A program made the translations under genes and the position numbers. The notes under the pieces are model-generated. The model ran no database searches. It had not been told where the DNA came from and worked only from the letters and a program-made list of their open reading frames with translations. From positions 88,187-152,186 of the forward strand of contig JBASDX010000004.1 in the NCBI GenBank assembly GCA_049652385.1: a DNA stretch of 64,000 bases, in the 5' to 3' direction. The DNA is from DMER64 sp049652385 (lineage in GTDB: Bacteria > Bacteroidota > Bacteroidia > Bacteroidales > UBA932). This document shows, in pieces, positions 9,349 through 17,683 of this stretch; the stretch's first letter is position 1, and every line of letters starts with the position of its first letter.

Positions 9349-9420
9349 TCCTCCGCCGGTATTATCCGGATCAGGTTCAAGGGTGTGTTCTCAGCCTGCG
9401 CAGCAAGCACCCCGATGGTT
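9349..9420 (-). promoter_or_regulatory. TPP riboswitch (THI element)
   Basis: The minus strand shows the conserved blocks of the thiamine pyrophosphate aptamer in order: GGGGTGC, GCTGAGA, ACCCTTGAACCTGATC, CGGATAAT and CCGGCGGAGG. The last block doubles as the Shine-Dalgarno sequence (GGAGGA), six bases ahead of the receptor ATG at 9342. Ligand binding would therefore hide the ribosome site directly, with no room for a separate expression platform. Known biology: TPP binding shuts off thiamine uptake genes. It begins two bases after the stop codon of the upstream glutaminyl cyclase gene. Confidence 0.95.
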
Positions 9421-9421
9421 A

Positions 9422-10204
9422 TTAATATATGGTAATCCTATAGACGCGGGGCCAATATTTGCCCGTAATCCATATGCTGTTTGTTTCTTTGTCGTAGGCA
9501 ATGCCGTTGAGTACATCCGTAGTGCGGGTACGCAAGGTTACCGGCAAAATGCCTTTCAGGTTAATGGCTCCTGTCACGTGCCCCGTTTGGGGATCTATCA
9601 GGACGATTTCATCGCTCGTGTAGATGTTGGCCCAGATTTTTCCGTTAATATACTCCAATTCGTTCAGATTAGCAAGGGGTTTTCCGTTGCGGGTGACCTT
9701 AAGGGTGCGTTTGTCCACAAACGTGTCGGGATCCAGAAAATAGAGGGTGGACGTACCGTCGCTCATAATCAGTTCCGTGCCGTTGGAGGTCAGTCCCCAG
9801 CCTTCGCGGTTGTAACGCAGCGTGGCTATCAATTTGAGGGTTGAAAGTTCGTATATAAAACACGTTTTTTCTGTCCAGGTCAACTGGTAAATCAGGCCGT
9901 TGTGTACGCAGGCACCTTCCCCAAAATAGGTGCGGTCCAGGGCGTGCGACTGGAGTATGCGTCCGGTGGGTATGTCTGTTTTGGCCATCATGGAACTGCC
10001 GTATTGGCCCGTGCTCTCATAAAAATATCCGTTGTGATAGAAAAAACCTTGCGTATAAGAGCCGATGTTGTGCGGCAATACCTCTTCTATTTTGTATTTG
10101 TACTCCTTGACGGGTTTATTTTGTCCGGATTGGGTGGTGGCAACAGGTATTGTCAGCAGGAGTGCAAACAGGAAAAGGCTGTATGTATACGTATGGCGTT
10201 TCAT
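9422..10204 (-). CDS. Glutaminyl-peptide cyclotransferase (glutamine cyclase), exported
   Basis: 260-residue protein of the plant-type glutamine cyclotransferase family (five-bladed propeller), which turns N-terminal glutamine of exported proteins into pyroglutamate. Residues 1-25 are a signal peptide (LFLFALLLTIPVATTQSGQ). Family marks are HNIGSYTQGFFYHNGYFYES, the repeat-like GEGACVHNGLIYQLTWTE, and LNELEYINGKIWANIYTSDE, followed by LNGIAYD near the end. In Bacteroidota, lipoprotein and SusD-type substrates in the periplasm or on the surface are often modified this way. Its ATG overlaps the pyrG stop by four bases. Confidence 0.9.
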   Translation of the reverse strand: MKRHTYTYSLFLFALLLTIPVATTQSGQNKPVKEYKYKIEEVLPHNIGSYTQGFFYHNGYFYESTGQYGSSMMAKTDIPTGRILQSHALDRTYFGEGACVHNGLIYQLTWTEKTCFIYELSTLKLIATLRYNREGWGLTSNGTELIMSDGTSTLYFLDPDTFVDKRTLKVTRNGKPLANLNELEYINGKIWANIYTSDEIVLIDPQTGHVTGAINLKGILPVTLRTRTTDVLNGIAYDKETNSIWITGKYWPRVYRITIY

Positions 10205-11787
10205 GAGTTGTTGGCGTGATGCAGGGCGGCCTGTACAAAAGCGGTAAAGAGCGGAGCTGGTTTTTCCGGGGTGCTCTTGAGTTCCGGATGGAATTGTACC
10301 CCTATGAAAAAGGGATGATTTGTAAGTTCTATGATTTCTACAAATCCCGTCTTGGGGTTGCGTCCACTCATGCGCAATCCGGCTTTTTCCAATACGGGAA
10401 TATACGTACTGTTCAGCTCGTAACGGTGGCGGTGGCGCTCCTTGACGGAGGGTTTTCCGTACACTTTGTGGGCCAGGGACCCTGCGGCGATTTTACATTG
10501 GTATGCTCCCAGTCTCATAGTGTCTGAATAGGCGTTAATAACAGGAAATCCCGTTTGAGGGGCTATTTCCGCACTTTCCGCTCCCGGTATGCCGGCCGCG
10601 TTTCTGGCAAATTCCACAACGGCCATTTGCATACCCAGACATATGCCTAAAAACGGAACTTTATGCTCCCTGGCGTATTGTGATGCAAAAATTTTGCCAT
10701 CGGCGCCCCGGGCACCAAAACCCGGTGCTACCAGAATGCCTTTCATGCCGGCCAGTTTTTCTTTTACATTTTCTTTGGTAAGGAATTCGCTATGTATGGG
10801 ATGCACCTGCACGTGGGCACTGTTGGCGGCCCCGGCATGAATAAACGCTTCTAGGATGGATTTGTAGGCGTCTTGCAATTCTACGTACTTTCCTACCAAA
10901 GCAATGTCTACCTGGTGCGCAGGATGGTTTATCCTGTTTATGAACTGTTTCCAGGCATCCAAATTCGGTTCTACTTTGTTGTCCAGTTTAAGCAAATCCA
11001 AAAGGATACCGTCCAGGTTCTGCCGTTGCAAATTGAGCGGTACTTCGTAAATGCTTTTCTGGTCTATGGCTTCTATGACGGCGTTCGGTCGTACGTTGCA
11101 AAAGAGCGCCACTTTTCTTCTGAGGGCCAGGGGCAGCGGTTTTTCCGTACGGCATACGATAATATCGGGATTGACCCCTTCTTGCTGCAACAGCCTTACG
11201 GAGTGTTGCGTAGGTTTTGTTTTCAACTCCCTGGCCGCAGCCAGGTAAGGTACCAGGGTCAGGTGAATAACGGCGCAATTTTCTTTCGCCAGTTTCCATT
11301 GTACCTGCCGTACCGCCTCGATGAAAGGCAGCGATTCAATGTCGCCCACCGTTCCGCCTATCTCGGTAATGACAACGTCGTATTTACCCCCTTTGCCCAA
11401 CAACAGCAGACGGCGTTTGATTTCATCGGTAATATGGGGAATGACCTGTACCGTTTTTCCCTGGTACGCTCCGGCCCGTTCTTTTTCAATAACCGTCTGA
11501 TACACTTTGCCTGTGGTCACATTGCTGGCCCGGTTGGTGTAAATCCCAATAAACCTTTCGTAATGGCCCAGGTCCAGGTCTGTTTCCGCTCCGTCTTCCG
11601 TAACGTAGCATTCCCCGTGCTCGTACGGATTGAGCGTACCGGGATCTACGTTGATATACGGGTCAAATTTTTGGATAGTTACCCTGAGCCCCCTGGCTTG
11701 TAACAATTTAGCCAAAGAGGCAGCAATGATTCCTTTGCCCAGGGAGGATGTTACTCCACCGGTAACGAAAACGTATTTAGTAGCCAT
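10201..11787 (-). CDS. pyrG: CTP synthase
   Basis: 528-residue cytosolic enzyme that aminates UTP to CTP with glutamine and ATP. The N-terminal synthetase domain starts TKYVFVTGGVTSSLGKGI (P-loop) and includes the EIGGTVGDIESLPF active region. The C-terminal class I glutamine amidotransferase holds the nucleophile in GICLGMQ (about residue 375) and the His-Glu pair in QFHPELKSTPEKP (about residue 500). Length is close to the usual 535-545. It is first in a run with glutaminyl cyclase and the thiamine receptor cluster, divergent from rnpB with about 50 bases between. Confidence 0.97.
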   Translation of the reverse strand: MATKYVFVTGGVTSSLGKGIIAASLAKLLQARGLRVTIQKFDPYINVDPGTLNPYEHGECYVTEDGAETDLDLGHYERFIGIYTNRASNVTTGKVYQTVIEKERAGAYQGKTVQVIPHITDEIKRRLLLLGKGGKYDVVITEIGGTVGDIESLPFIEAVRQVQWKLAKENCAVIHLTLVPYLAAARELKTKPTQHSVRLLQQEGVNPDIIVCRTEKPLPLALRRKVALFCNVRPNAVIEAIDQKSIYEVPLNLQRQNLDGILLDLLKLDNKVEPNLDAWKQFINRINHPAHQVDIALVGKYVELQDAYKSILEAFIHAGAANSAHVQVHPIHSEFLTKENVKEKLAGMKGILVAPGFGARGADGKIFASQYAREHKVPFLGICLGMQMAVVEFARNAAGIPGAESAEIAPQTGFPVINAYSDTMRLGAYQCKIAAGSLAHKVYGKPSVKERHRHRYELNSTYIPVLEKAGLRMSGRNPKTGFVEIIELTNHPFFIGVQFHPELKSTPEKPAPLFTAFVQAALHHANNS

Positions 11788-11827
11788 ACGACAGTTTTTT
11801 TCAAACTGCTAATGTAAGGACTTTTTT

Positions 11828-11835
11828 TAACTTTG
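11828..11835 (+). promoter_or_regulatory. rnpB promoter -7 box
   Basis: TAACTTTG, exact match to TAnnTTTG, ends six bases before the first base of the RNase P RNA P1 helix (11841). Because the RNA start is fixed by its P1 pairing, this spacing calibrates the distance from box to transcription start elsewhere in the window at about 5-6 bases. No clear -33 element is visible. Confidence 0.7.
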
Positions 11836-11840
11836 CAGGT

Positions 11841-12170
11841 ACGGAGGAACGTCCCATCGCTCTTTTCTTATGGGAAAAGGGAGGAAAGTCCGGGCAGGAA
11901 AGGGCAAGGTCCTGTGGAAATCACAGGTAGCCGTAAGGTTACGGAGCGCCTGACAGAAAATAACCGCCGTCGGGTCTTTAGGCCCGGGTAAGGGTGAAAA
12001 GGTGGGGTAAGAGCCCACCGTGACGGTTGGCGACAGCCGTTGACGCAGGCACCGGCCTCCTGCAAGGCCAAGTATACCGGCAATTTCAGGGCGGCCCGTC
12101 CTGTGCCGGGGGGTAGGCTGCTTAGACAAATGATGGGAGTTGGACAGAACCCGGCTTACAGTTCCTCCGT
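11841..12170 (+). ncRNA. rnpB: RNase P RNA, bacterial class A
   Basis: The catalytic RNA of RNase P, which matures tRNA 5' ends. The first ten bases (ACGGAGGAAC) pair perfectly with the last ten (GTTCCTCCGT) to form P1. The universally conserved GAGGAAAGTCCGGGC lies at 11880-11894 and the matching ACAGAACCCGGCTTA near 12145-12159; GACAGAAAATAACCGCC-type and GGTAAGGGTGAAA segments also fit the type A fold. About 330 nt is normal for the phylum. A run of six T after P1 serves as terminator, only seven bases before the convergent small gene ends. Confidence 0.96.
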
Positions 12171-12177
12171 TTTTTCT

Positions 12178-12360
12178 TTAAAAAAGCCGAGGGTGGTCTT
12201 CTTCCAGACGTTTGAGTATGGTCGATACAATAGCTTCGCGGTACATGCGGGAGCGGACTTTAATCTTATATCTTTCACAAAATTTGTCGATGACCGCCAT
12301 TTCCCGGTCGTTGAAACTGACGACTGTCTTGTGGATACGAGGAAGGGGCTTCTCTTTCAT
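12178..12360 (-). CDS. Small basic protein, ribbon-helix-helix-like
   Basis: 60 residues, highly charged. After KTVVSFNDREMAVIDKFCERY there is a second basic helix-like part (RSRMYREAIVSTILKRLEED). A short beta-like strand (TVVSF) followed by two amphipathic helices is the layout of ribbon-helix-helix DNA-binding proteins, so a small transcription regulator is possible. Its ATG overlaps the stop of the upstream lipoprotein gene by four bases (ATGA), which argues that it is a real gene and last in the nusB-led operon. It ends seven bases from the convergent RNase P RNA gene. Function is not established. Confidence 0.6.
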   Translation of the reverse strand: MKEKPLPRIHKTVVSFNDREMAVIDKFCERYKIKVRSRMYREAIVSTILKRLEEDHPRLF

Positions 12361-13268
12361 TCAGTCCTCTTTTTCCGCTTGCTCAGCAATTCTGCATAAT
12401 ATTGAGTTTCCTGCATAGCAAAGGTTCTGGCAGACAAGTCCAGCCATTCCTCGGCCAAATCAAAATGTCCCTGCATCTCGCAGGCCAAAGCTATGTTGAA
12501 GGCGGCGCAGGCTATTTCTTTTTCATTGCCGGCATCCAACAGCTCCATCCACAGGTGCATGGCTTTGTCCCATTCAAAAGCCAGGGCATAGTCGTAAGCC
12601 TTGTTCCAGTCTTTCCTGTCGTACACGAACACCACCCTGTCCTGCGTCTCCCATTGGTCCACATACGAGCGGGCCGTACGTTGTCCCAGAAAGGCTGCAG
12701 CTCTTAGTATGTCTTCGTACGCAGCGGGCGGAATGGTCACGGTATTGGCATCGTACGGCAGCCTGAGCTCCCAGGCCAGCGTGTCGTAAAGGACCGTATA
12801 TTCCGGAAACTCAAATGTCTCCGCGTCAAATACGCGTACGACCGATTGGAACGGAAGGATCAGGTATTGCCGCAGCGTTTCAAAATTTCCGATGGTTACG
12901 CTGTCCACCATAAAGACCATATCGGACTCCGTTTCCACAGCCAGTCGGTACACGTAGTCGGGTTGTTCCAGCGTACCCAAAGCTGCGTCTTCCGTGCGGT
13001 GGCTGTACAGCGGTACGGCCCCTTCCGGAAGGTGGGTGAGCAGGGCCAGTTCTTCAGCCAGGGCCTGGCTGAATTTGTTCAGCAACACCGAATCTGTCAC
13101 GGATACGGAATCGTAAACGGGAATAAATACCGCCAGCTGCTTTCCCAAAAGCGGAAGCGGTTTGGCGGCAGGAAGCCTCACATCAACTTCCAATATGTTG
13201 ATTACCGGTCCACACGATGCCATCAACATCAGAAAAAACATGAAAACAAAAGAACGTATGGCTTTCAT
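12357..13268 (-). CDS. Lipoprotein of the DUF6340-like type
   Basis: 303 residues with a lipoprotein signal (FVFMFFLMLMASC, lipid cysteine at about residue 19). Residues 20-200 contain a conserved-looking beta-rich part with LAVFIPVYDS and YVYRLAVETESDMVFMVDSV; the C-terminal third is helical and TPR-like (DKAMHLWMELLDAGNEKEIACAAFNIALACEMQ is split over two helices, then DLAEEWLDLSARTF). I recognise it as similar to the Bacteroidales DUF6340 tetratricopeptide-containing lipoproteins, from memory only. Its position between fabG and the small RHH-like gene suggests it belongs to the housekeeping operon, but the role is unknown. Confidence 0.65.
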   Translation of the reverse strand: MKAIRSFVFMFFLMLMASCGPVINILEVDVRLPAAKPLPLLGKQLAVFIPVYDSVSVTDSVLLNKFSQALAEELALLTHLPEGAVPLYSHRTEDAALGTLEQPDYVYRLAVETESDMVFMVDSVTIGNFETLRQYLILPFQSVVRVFDAETFEFPEYTVLYDTLAWELRLPYDANTVTIPPAAYEDILRAAAFLGQRTARSYVDQWETQDRVVFVYDRKDWNKAYDYALAFEWDKAMHLWMELLDAGNEKEIACAAFNIALACEMQGHFDLAEEWLDLSARTFAMQETQYYAELLSKRKKRTE

Positions 13269-13290
13269 AAATACTGTATTTTTTGTTCTG

Positions 13291-14037
13291 TTACGTTTGC
13301 ATGGCGCCGCAAACGGGTATCACCTGTCCGCTCACAAAAGAGGACAAATCTGAGCCCAGGAAGACGCATACATCGGCCACTTCCTGCGGCGTACCGCCCC
13401 TGCGGAGCGGGATCATGTCTATCCAGGCTTTCCGGGCCTCTTCCGGAATCTGGTCCGTCATATCGCTAACGATAAATCCCGGTGCCACGGCATTGGCACG
13501 GATACCCCTGGGTCCCAATTCCTTGGCTACCGATTTGGCCAGTGCTGCCATTCCGGCTTTAGAAGCTGCATAGTTGGCTTGTCCGGCGTTCCCCGACATA
13601 CCTACCACCGAACTCATGTTGATGATGCTGCCGCTGCGTTGTTTGACCATATGGGGTGCTGCGGCATGTATGTAGTTGAAAGCCGATTTCAAATTGACGT
13701 TCAACACCAGGTCCCATTGCTGCTCCGTCATTCGGAGCATGAGGGTATCTCGCGTAATACCGGCGTTGTTTACCAATATATCTATGCGTCCGAATTCGCG
13801 GATGACTTCTTTTACCACCTGGTGTGCCTCGTCGAACGACGCGGCGTTGGATGCATAAGCCACGGCTCTGACTCCAAAGGCTTCAATCTCTTTTATCGTC
13901 TCTTTGGCTTTTTCATCTATTTCCAGATCTGTAAAAGCAATGTCTGCCCCGTGTTTTGCCATAGCCAGGGCCACGGCTTTTCCAATACCGCGGGCAGCTC
14001 CTGTAATCAATACTTTCTTGTTTCTGAGTAATTGCAT
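13291..14037 (-). CDS. fabG: 3-oxoacyl-ACP reductase (FabG-type short-chain dehydrogenase)
   Basis: 248-residue SDR enzyme; FabG reduces beta-ketoacyl-ACP with NADPH in fatty acid elongation. The nucleotide loop is GAARGIGKA (residues 13-21), then NNAGITRDTLMLRM, the catalytic serine in INMSSVVGMSGN and the YAASKAG pair of tyrosine and lysine (about residues 156-160). ELGPRGIRANAVAPGFI follows. The NAGITRD signature is the one usually seen in true FabG, though some SDRs with other substrates share it. The gene sits between rimO and a lipoprotein gene in the nusB-led operon, not in a fab cluster. Confidence 0.83.
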   Translation of the reverse strand: MQLLRNKKVLITGAARGIGKAVALAMAKHGADIAFTDLEIDEKAKETIKEIEAFGVRAVAYASNAASFDEAHQVVKEVIREFGRIDILVNNAGITRDTLMLRMTEQQWDLVLNVNLKSAFNYIHAAAPHMVKQRSGSIINMSSVVGMSGNAGQANYAASKAGMAALAKSVAKELGPRGIRANAVAPGFIVSDMTDQIPEEARKAWIDMIPLRRGGTPQEVADVCVFLGSDLSSFVSGQVIPVCGAMQT

Positions 14038-14049
14038 AAACGTTGCTAT

Positions 14050-15360
14050 TTAAACGGGCTCTGCATACAAGTCGTATGCCGAGGCACGTATTATTCTTAC
14101 TTCCATAAAAGCACCCGGCTGCGGGGCTTGTGCACCTTCCACGGCAATAAAGCCGTCCACTTCCGGCGCTTCTCTGCGGGAGCGTCCCAGGACCACGGGC
14201 GGCTGTCCTTCCGCCCTGATCACGTAATCGGCCAGAACGGTACAGGTGCTCCCGACCCTGCCTTTGTTGTATGCAAAAGAAATATCTTTTTGCAATTCCA
14301 TCAAAGCGGCGTAGCGCTTCCGCTTAACGCGTTCCGGGACCGTGTCTTTCAAATGGAGTGCTCCGTACGTCCCTTCTTCTTCTGAGTACATGAAGGCTCC
14401 CAAACGTTCAAATTTTGTTGCCGACACAAAGGCAAGCAAGCGGTCAAAGGCCTTTTTGTCTTCTCCCGGATGGCCTACCATAAGTGTGGTTCGCAAACAA
14501 ATATCCGGTACGAATGTACGAAAATCTTCTATCAATTGCTGCACTTGTGCAGCGGTGCTGTTGCGCCGCATGGCTTTTAACACCTTATCGTCAATGTGTT
14601 GCAAAGGAATATCCAGATAATGGCAGATTTTGGGTTCCGATGCCATCAGACGCAGCACATCTGTGGGAAAGCCTTGCGGGTAGGTGTACAACAGCCTGAT
14701 CCATTCCAGGCCGTCAATCCGGCACAGCTTTTCCATCAGCCCGACCAGTTCCCGCTTGCCCGTAAGGTCCAGACCGTAGAAACTCGTATCCTGCGCCACC
14801 AGGTTCAGCTCTTTCACACCTTGTTCGGCCAGATAACTGGCCTCGGCAAGCAATTCCCCTTCAGGCACAGAAACGTGGCTGCCGCGTATGAGCGGTATGG
14901 CGCAATAGGAACAACGCCTGTCACACCCTTCGCTCAATTTCAGGTACGCATAATGGGCCGGCGTGGAAAGGACGCGTTCGTTGGCCAGCTTTGGGTCATA
15001 GGCCACGCCCAACTGTGCGCATATAAGCGGTATGTGGTTGACACCGTAAAAGCCGTCTGCCTGCGGCAAGGTATCCTCCAGTTCTTCCCGGTACCGGCCG
15101 GAAAGACAGCCCATGACCAGCACTTTCCCCAGCCTGCCTTCTTCTTTGGCTTGCAGGGCTTCCAGCAAAAAATCGATGGATTCTTTGCGGGCATCGTGGA
15201 TAAATCCGCACGTGTTGACAATAAGTACGTCCAGGGGGTAGTCTTCCTCCACGGCATCGGGGACAACCATCCAGCCGCCGTGCTCCAGTTGGCGCATCAG
15301 GTGTTCACTGTCCACGCGGTTCTTGGAACAGCCCAGGGTATAGACACCTACTCTGCTCAC
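14050..15360 (-). CDS. rimO: Ribosomal protein S12 methylthiotransferase
   Basis: 436-residue radical SAM enzyme that methylthiolates an aspartate of ribosomal protein S12. N-terminal MTTase domain begins VGVYTLGCSKNRVDSEHL with the first cluster cysteines, including NTCGF; the radical SAM cluster motif is CDRRCSYCAIP (CxxxCxxC, about residues 145-152); a C-terminal TRAM domain (about 370-436) binds RNA or S12. TLGCSKNRVDSE is diagnostic for RimO over MiaB. The start codon is GTG at 15360, sharing its G with the TAG of the upstream DUF5606 gene. Confidence 0.94.
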   Translation of the reverse strand: MSRVGVYTLGCSKNRVDSEHLMRQLEHGGWMVVPDAVEEDYPLDVLIVNTCGFIHDARKESIDFLLEALQAKEEGRLGKVLVMGCLSGRYREELEDTLPQADGFYGVNHIPLICAQLGVAYDPKLANERVLSTPAHYAYLKLSEGCDRRCSYCAIPLIRGSHVSVPEGELLAEASYLAEQGVKELNLVAQDTSFYGLDLTGKRELVGLMEKLCRIDGLEWIRLLYTYPQGFPTDVLRLMASEPKICHYLDIPLQHIDDKVLKAMRRNSTAAQVQQLIEDFRTFVPDICLRTTLMVGHPGEDKKAFDRLLAFVSATKFERLGAFMYSEEEGTYGALHLKDTVPERVKRKRYAALMELQKDISFAYNKGRVGSTCTVLADYVIRAEGQPPVVLGRSRREAPEVDGFIAVEGAQAPQPGAFMEVRIIRASAYDLYAEPV

Positions 15361-15782
15361 TACGCTTGTGTTTCTTCTTCTTCTTCCTCCAGAAAATCGA
15401 GGGCGCCGGCCGCTTGCAGCACGTTGTACCAGTCGAGTACTTTTTTCATATGAGACGCATAGAAACGTTCCCTGTCGTATTCCGGGACTACCGTTTGGAA
15501 AAAAGCCTGCATATCCGTTCCCTTGTCACGGGGATTGGGAGCCGGTCCTTCCTTGAGGTGTTCTTTCATACGCGTGAGGATATCCCGCAATTTGATTTCT
15601 TCTTCCGTTTCTGTATATATGGAAATATCCGACAGCGCCGTCATGCGGTCGCTTGGTCCTATCCATTTGCGTTGTTTGTCTGTCAATGATTCCACAACGA
15701 CACCTCCGCGGCTTTGGGCCAGGTAGAGGTACAAGCCCGGGTGCCCTGTGATGGATAACACTTTAGTCAAGTCTGTTTTCAT
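15360..15782 (-). CDS. DUF5606 family protein
   Basis: 140 residues. The start MKTDLTKVLSITGHPGLYLY and the following RGGVVVESLTDKQR are typical of a small Bacteroidota-wide family of unknown function (DUF5606). The first half is probably a beta-barrel-like SH3-sized fold, the middle a helical region (LRDILTRMKEHLKEG), and the tail is very acidic (FLEEEEEETQA). It overlaps the coaE stop by 20 bases and the rimO GTG by one, inside the nusB-ybbR-coaE operon. No catalytic motif is seen; nucleic-acid or ribosome-related work is only a guess from the neighbours. Confidence 0.82.
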   Translation of the reverse strand: MKTDLTKVLSITGHPGLYLYLAQSRGGVVVESLTDKQRKWIGPSDRMTALSDISIYTETEEEIKLRDILTRMKEHLKEGPAPNPRDKGTDMQAFFQTVVPEYDRERFYASHMKKVLDWYNVLQAAGALDFLEEEEEETQA

Positions 15783-16374
15783 GGTCGGTAATGCTAAGGT
15801 TCAACATATGTTGATGTACTTCCAGAACCCTGGGCAGCAGGGCCTGCTCTTCGTTGGATGCTATGATGAAATCGGCCCCCGCCTCCCGCTGTTCGTCCGT
15901 CCACTGCTTGTCCATCCTGTCCAATACGGAGCGGCGGCTTACAGCGTCTCTTCCGGCAGCCCGGTGCAGCCTTATTTCTTTACTTGCCGAGACGGTCAAC
16001 ACGCGTGTGGTGTGAAACGGCGGATCCATCTGCAACAGGATGGCGCTCTCAAAGATGACGTAGGGCGCTTTCAAAGGCCGGCCCCATCTCATAAAATCCC
16101 TGACTACGTACGGGTGGACCAGATGGTTGACCTTTTTCAGCAACCGTGTGTCGTTGAAAATCCTGCGGGCCATCGTTTGCGTGTCCAGCATACCGTCACG
16201 GAAGATATCGGGTCCCAGCAGTGCCGACAGTTCTTTGTTCAAGTCTTGGTGCTCTGTATACAATTGTTTGGTGCGGGCGTCGGAATCGTAACAGGGAATG
16301 CCCAGGGCTCCAAAAATCTTCGTAACGTAACTTTTTCCGCTGCCTATGCCTCCGGTAATACCCAACGTAATCAT
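15763..16374 (-). CDS. coaE: Dephospho-CoA kinase
   Basis: 203-residue P-loop kinase for the last step of coenzyme A synthesis. The Walker A loop is GITGGIGSGKS (residues 5-15), followed by YDSDARTKQLY with the DxD substrate motif. A later segment KEIRLHRAAGRDAVSRRSVL is the CoA/lid region with arginines that contact ATP. Length is standard for CoaE. It lies between ybbR and DUF5606 in the long minus-strand operon. Confidence 0.95.
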   Translation of the reverse strand: MITLGITGGIGSGKSYVTKIFGALGIPCYDSDARTKQLYTEHQDLNKELSALLGPDIFRDGMLDTQTMARRIFNDTRLLKKVNHLVHPYVVRDFMRWGRPLKAPYVIFESAILLQMDPPFHTTRVLTVSASKEIRLHRAAGRDAVSRRSVLDRMDKQWTDEQREAGADFIIASNEEQALLPRVLEVHQHMLNLSITDHENRLD

Positions 16375-16386
16375 ATCCCTGTATTT

Positions 16387-17331
16387 TTAGTAGCGGTTCT
16401 GAATAATCCCGTCGATGAATGCGGGTGTCAATTCCGTATGGCTGATTACCCCGGGAAATGGCTGCAATACGGGGACCGTCTTTCCGCTCTCCTTTTTTAT
16501 GAATTCGTTGTAATCGACTACGAGTACAAAGTCTTTTTCCTGAATACGGGCCGCTTCTTCAAAAGGACAACGAAAGCGTACGGTAACCTGTTCCGGGAGC
16601 AGCAGCAATTCCAGTCGGGGCGGTACGTTAACGGCCGTCACCGGTACCTGGTAACTCAGTTCCACGTACCTTTTTACCATGACTTCATAATTGATTTCCG
16701 TGTGTGAGAGCCGCGTATTGGGAGGTGCCTCCAAACGGGCGATACCTTCTACCGTTTTGTGCAGATGCGTCAGGGAAACCCTGCGGGTACGCACTTCTTT
16801 GATAAGGTCCAGGTACGCTTCTTCTGCGTAGACCAGTACGCTGTCCGGGTATATTCTTATGGGTTCGAAAGACATGTACTGGGGGCTGTAGGACAAATCG
16901 GAAATAAAACGTACCGGTACTTTTTTATGGTCTGTAGTTTTATATTCCAGACGGATGGTATCGGTAAGCAAAGCCTCCAGCTGCAAGTCCGTGCCCAGGG
17001 CATCGTTTACCTGATTGTGCACGTTGTCTGCCAGGACGTAAAACTCATCCGGTCTGTCCGTATAGGGACGCAGCAGGCTTTTATCGGCAAAAATGTGTAA
17101 TTGAGGAACTTTTTTCCTCCATGTATGGCGTATGATATAAAACCCACGGGCCGTTCCCCTGAGAAAAAGCGTGTTGTCCGCTTGTGAAAGATGGGTGCGG
17201 CCGTCCAGGTTCGTTTCCACTTCCAGCGGGAAACGAAAATAAGAGGCGTATTCATTGGACAGCGTGTATACTACCCAAAGGAAAAATGCTATGACAATGC
17301 ACAGCAATAAAACGAGCCTGGACCTTTTCAT
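16387..17331 (-). CDS. YbbR-like domain membrane-anchored protein
   Basis: 314 residues with one N-terminal transmembrane anchor (LVLLLCIVIAFFLWVVYTLS) and a large periplasmic part. The latter shows at least two YbbR-like beta domains, each with a pattern of the type ISDLSYSPQYMSFEPIRIYP then DSVLVYAEEAYLD and VSLTHLHKTVEG. In firmicutes the YbbR protein (CdaR) regulates diadenylate cyclase, but no cyclase gene is next to it here; in Bacteroidota the ybbR gene is commonly beside coaE, yajC and nusB, as seen here. The function in this phylum is not established. Confidence 0.83.
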   Translation of the reverse strand: MKRSRLVLLLCIVIAFFLWVVYTLSNEYASYFRFPLEVETNLDGRTHLSQADNTLFLRGTARGFYIIRHTWRKKVPQLHIFADKSLLRPYTDRPDEFYVLADNVHNQVNDALGTDLQLEALLTDTIRLEYKTTDHKKVPVRFISDLSYSPQYMSFEPIRIYPDSVLVYAEEAYLDLIKEVRTRRVSLTHLHKTVEGIARLEAPPNTRLSHTEINYEVMVKRYVELSYQVPVTAVNVPPRLELLLLPEQVTVRFRCPFEEAARIQEKDFVLVVDYNEFIKKESGKTVPVLQPFPGVISHTELTPAFIDGIIQNRY

Positions 17332-17344
17332 AGGTCAATAGCCA

Positions 17345-17665
17345 TCAATTGCCCTGTTGCAGATCCGATGTATCTTTGACCAGCGTGGATTTGTCTACGC
17401 GGATTTTTACATTGGCATCTACTTCCAAAAGCACATAGGTATCTTTTACTTCTGCGACGGTACCGTAAATACCGCCGGCCGTAATCACTTTATCTCCTTT
17501 CTTAAGGCTTTCGCGATAGGCTTGCAACTCTTTCTGGCGTTTTTTCTGAGGGCGTATCATTAAAAAATACATGACCACAAAAATGGCCGCCATCATGATT
17601 AAAAAAGTGTAGTTGCCGCCTTTAGGGGCACCTTCTGCTTGTAAAAAAACGAATAATGTGTGCAT
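17345..17665 (-). CDS. yajC: Preprotein translocase subunit YajC
   Basis: 106-residue single-pass membrane protein that joins the SecDF-YajC part of the Sec translocon. One hydrophobic segment (FLIMMAAIFVVMYFLMI) is followed directly by the diagnostic RPQKKRQKELQAYRESLKKG and a small beta domain with GDKVITAGGIYGTVAEV. Neighbours are nusB upstream and ybbR downstream, with 13-18 base gaps. Confidence 0.95.
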   Translation of the reverse strand: MHTLFVFLQAEGAPKGGNYTFLIMMAAIFVVMYFLMIRPQKKRQKELQAYRESLKKGDKVITAGGIYGTVAEVKDTYVLLEVDANVKIRVDKSTLVKDTSDLQQGN

Positions 17666-17683
17666 GGTAATAATAGGTTTGTA

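Noticed and set aside
11791..11807. Hairpin CAGTTT/AAACTG between pyrG and rnpB as a terminator
   Set aside because: AT-rich six-base stem with no transcript end on either side; it lies in a divergent promoter region.
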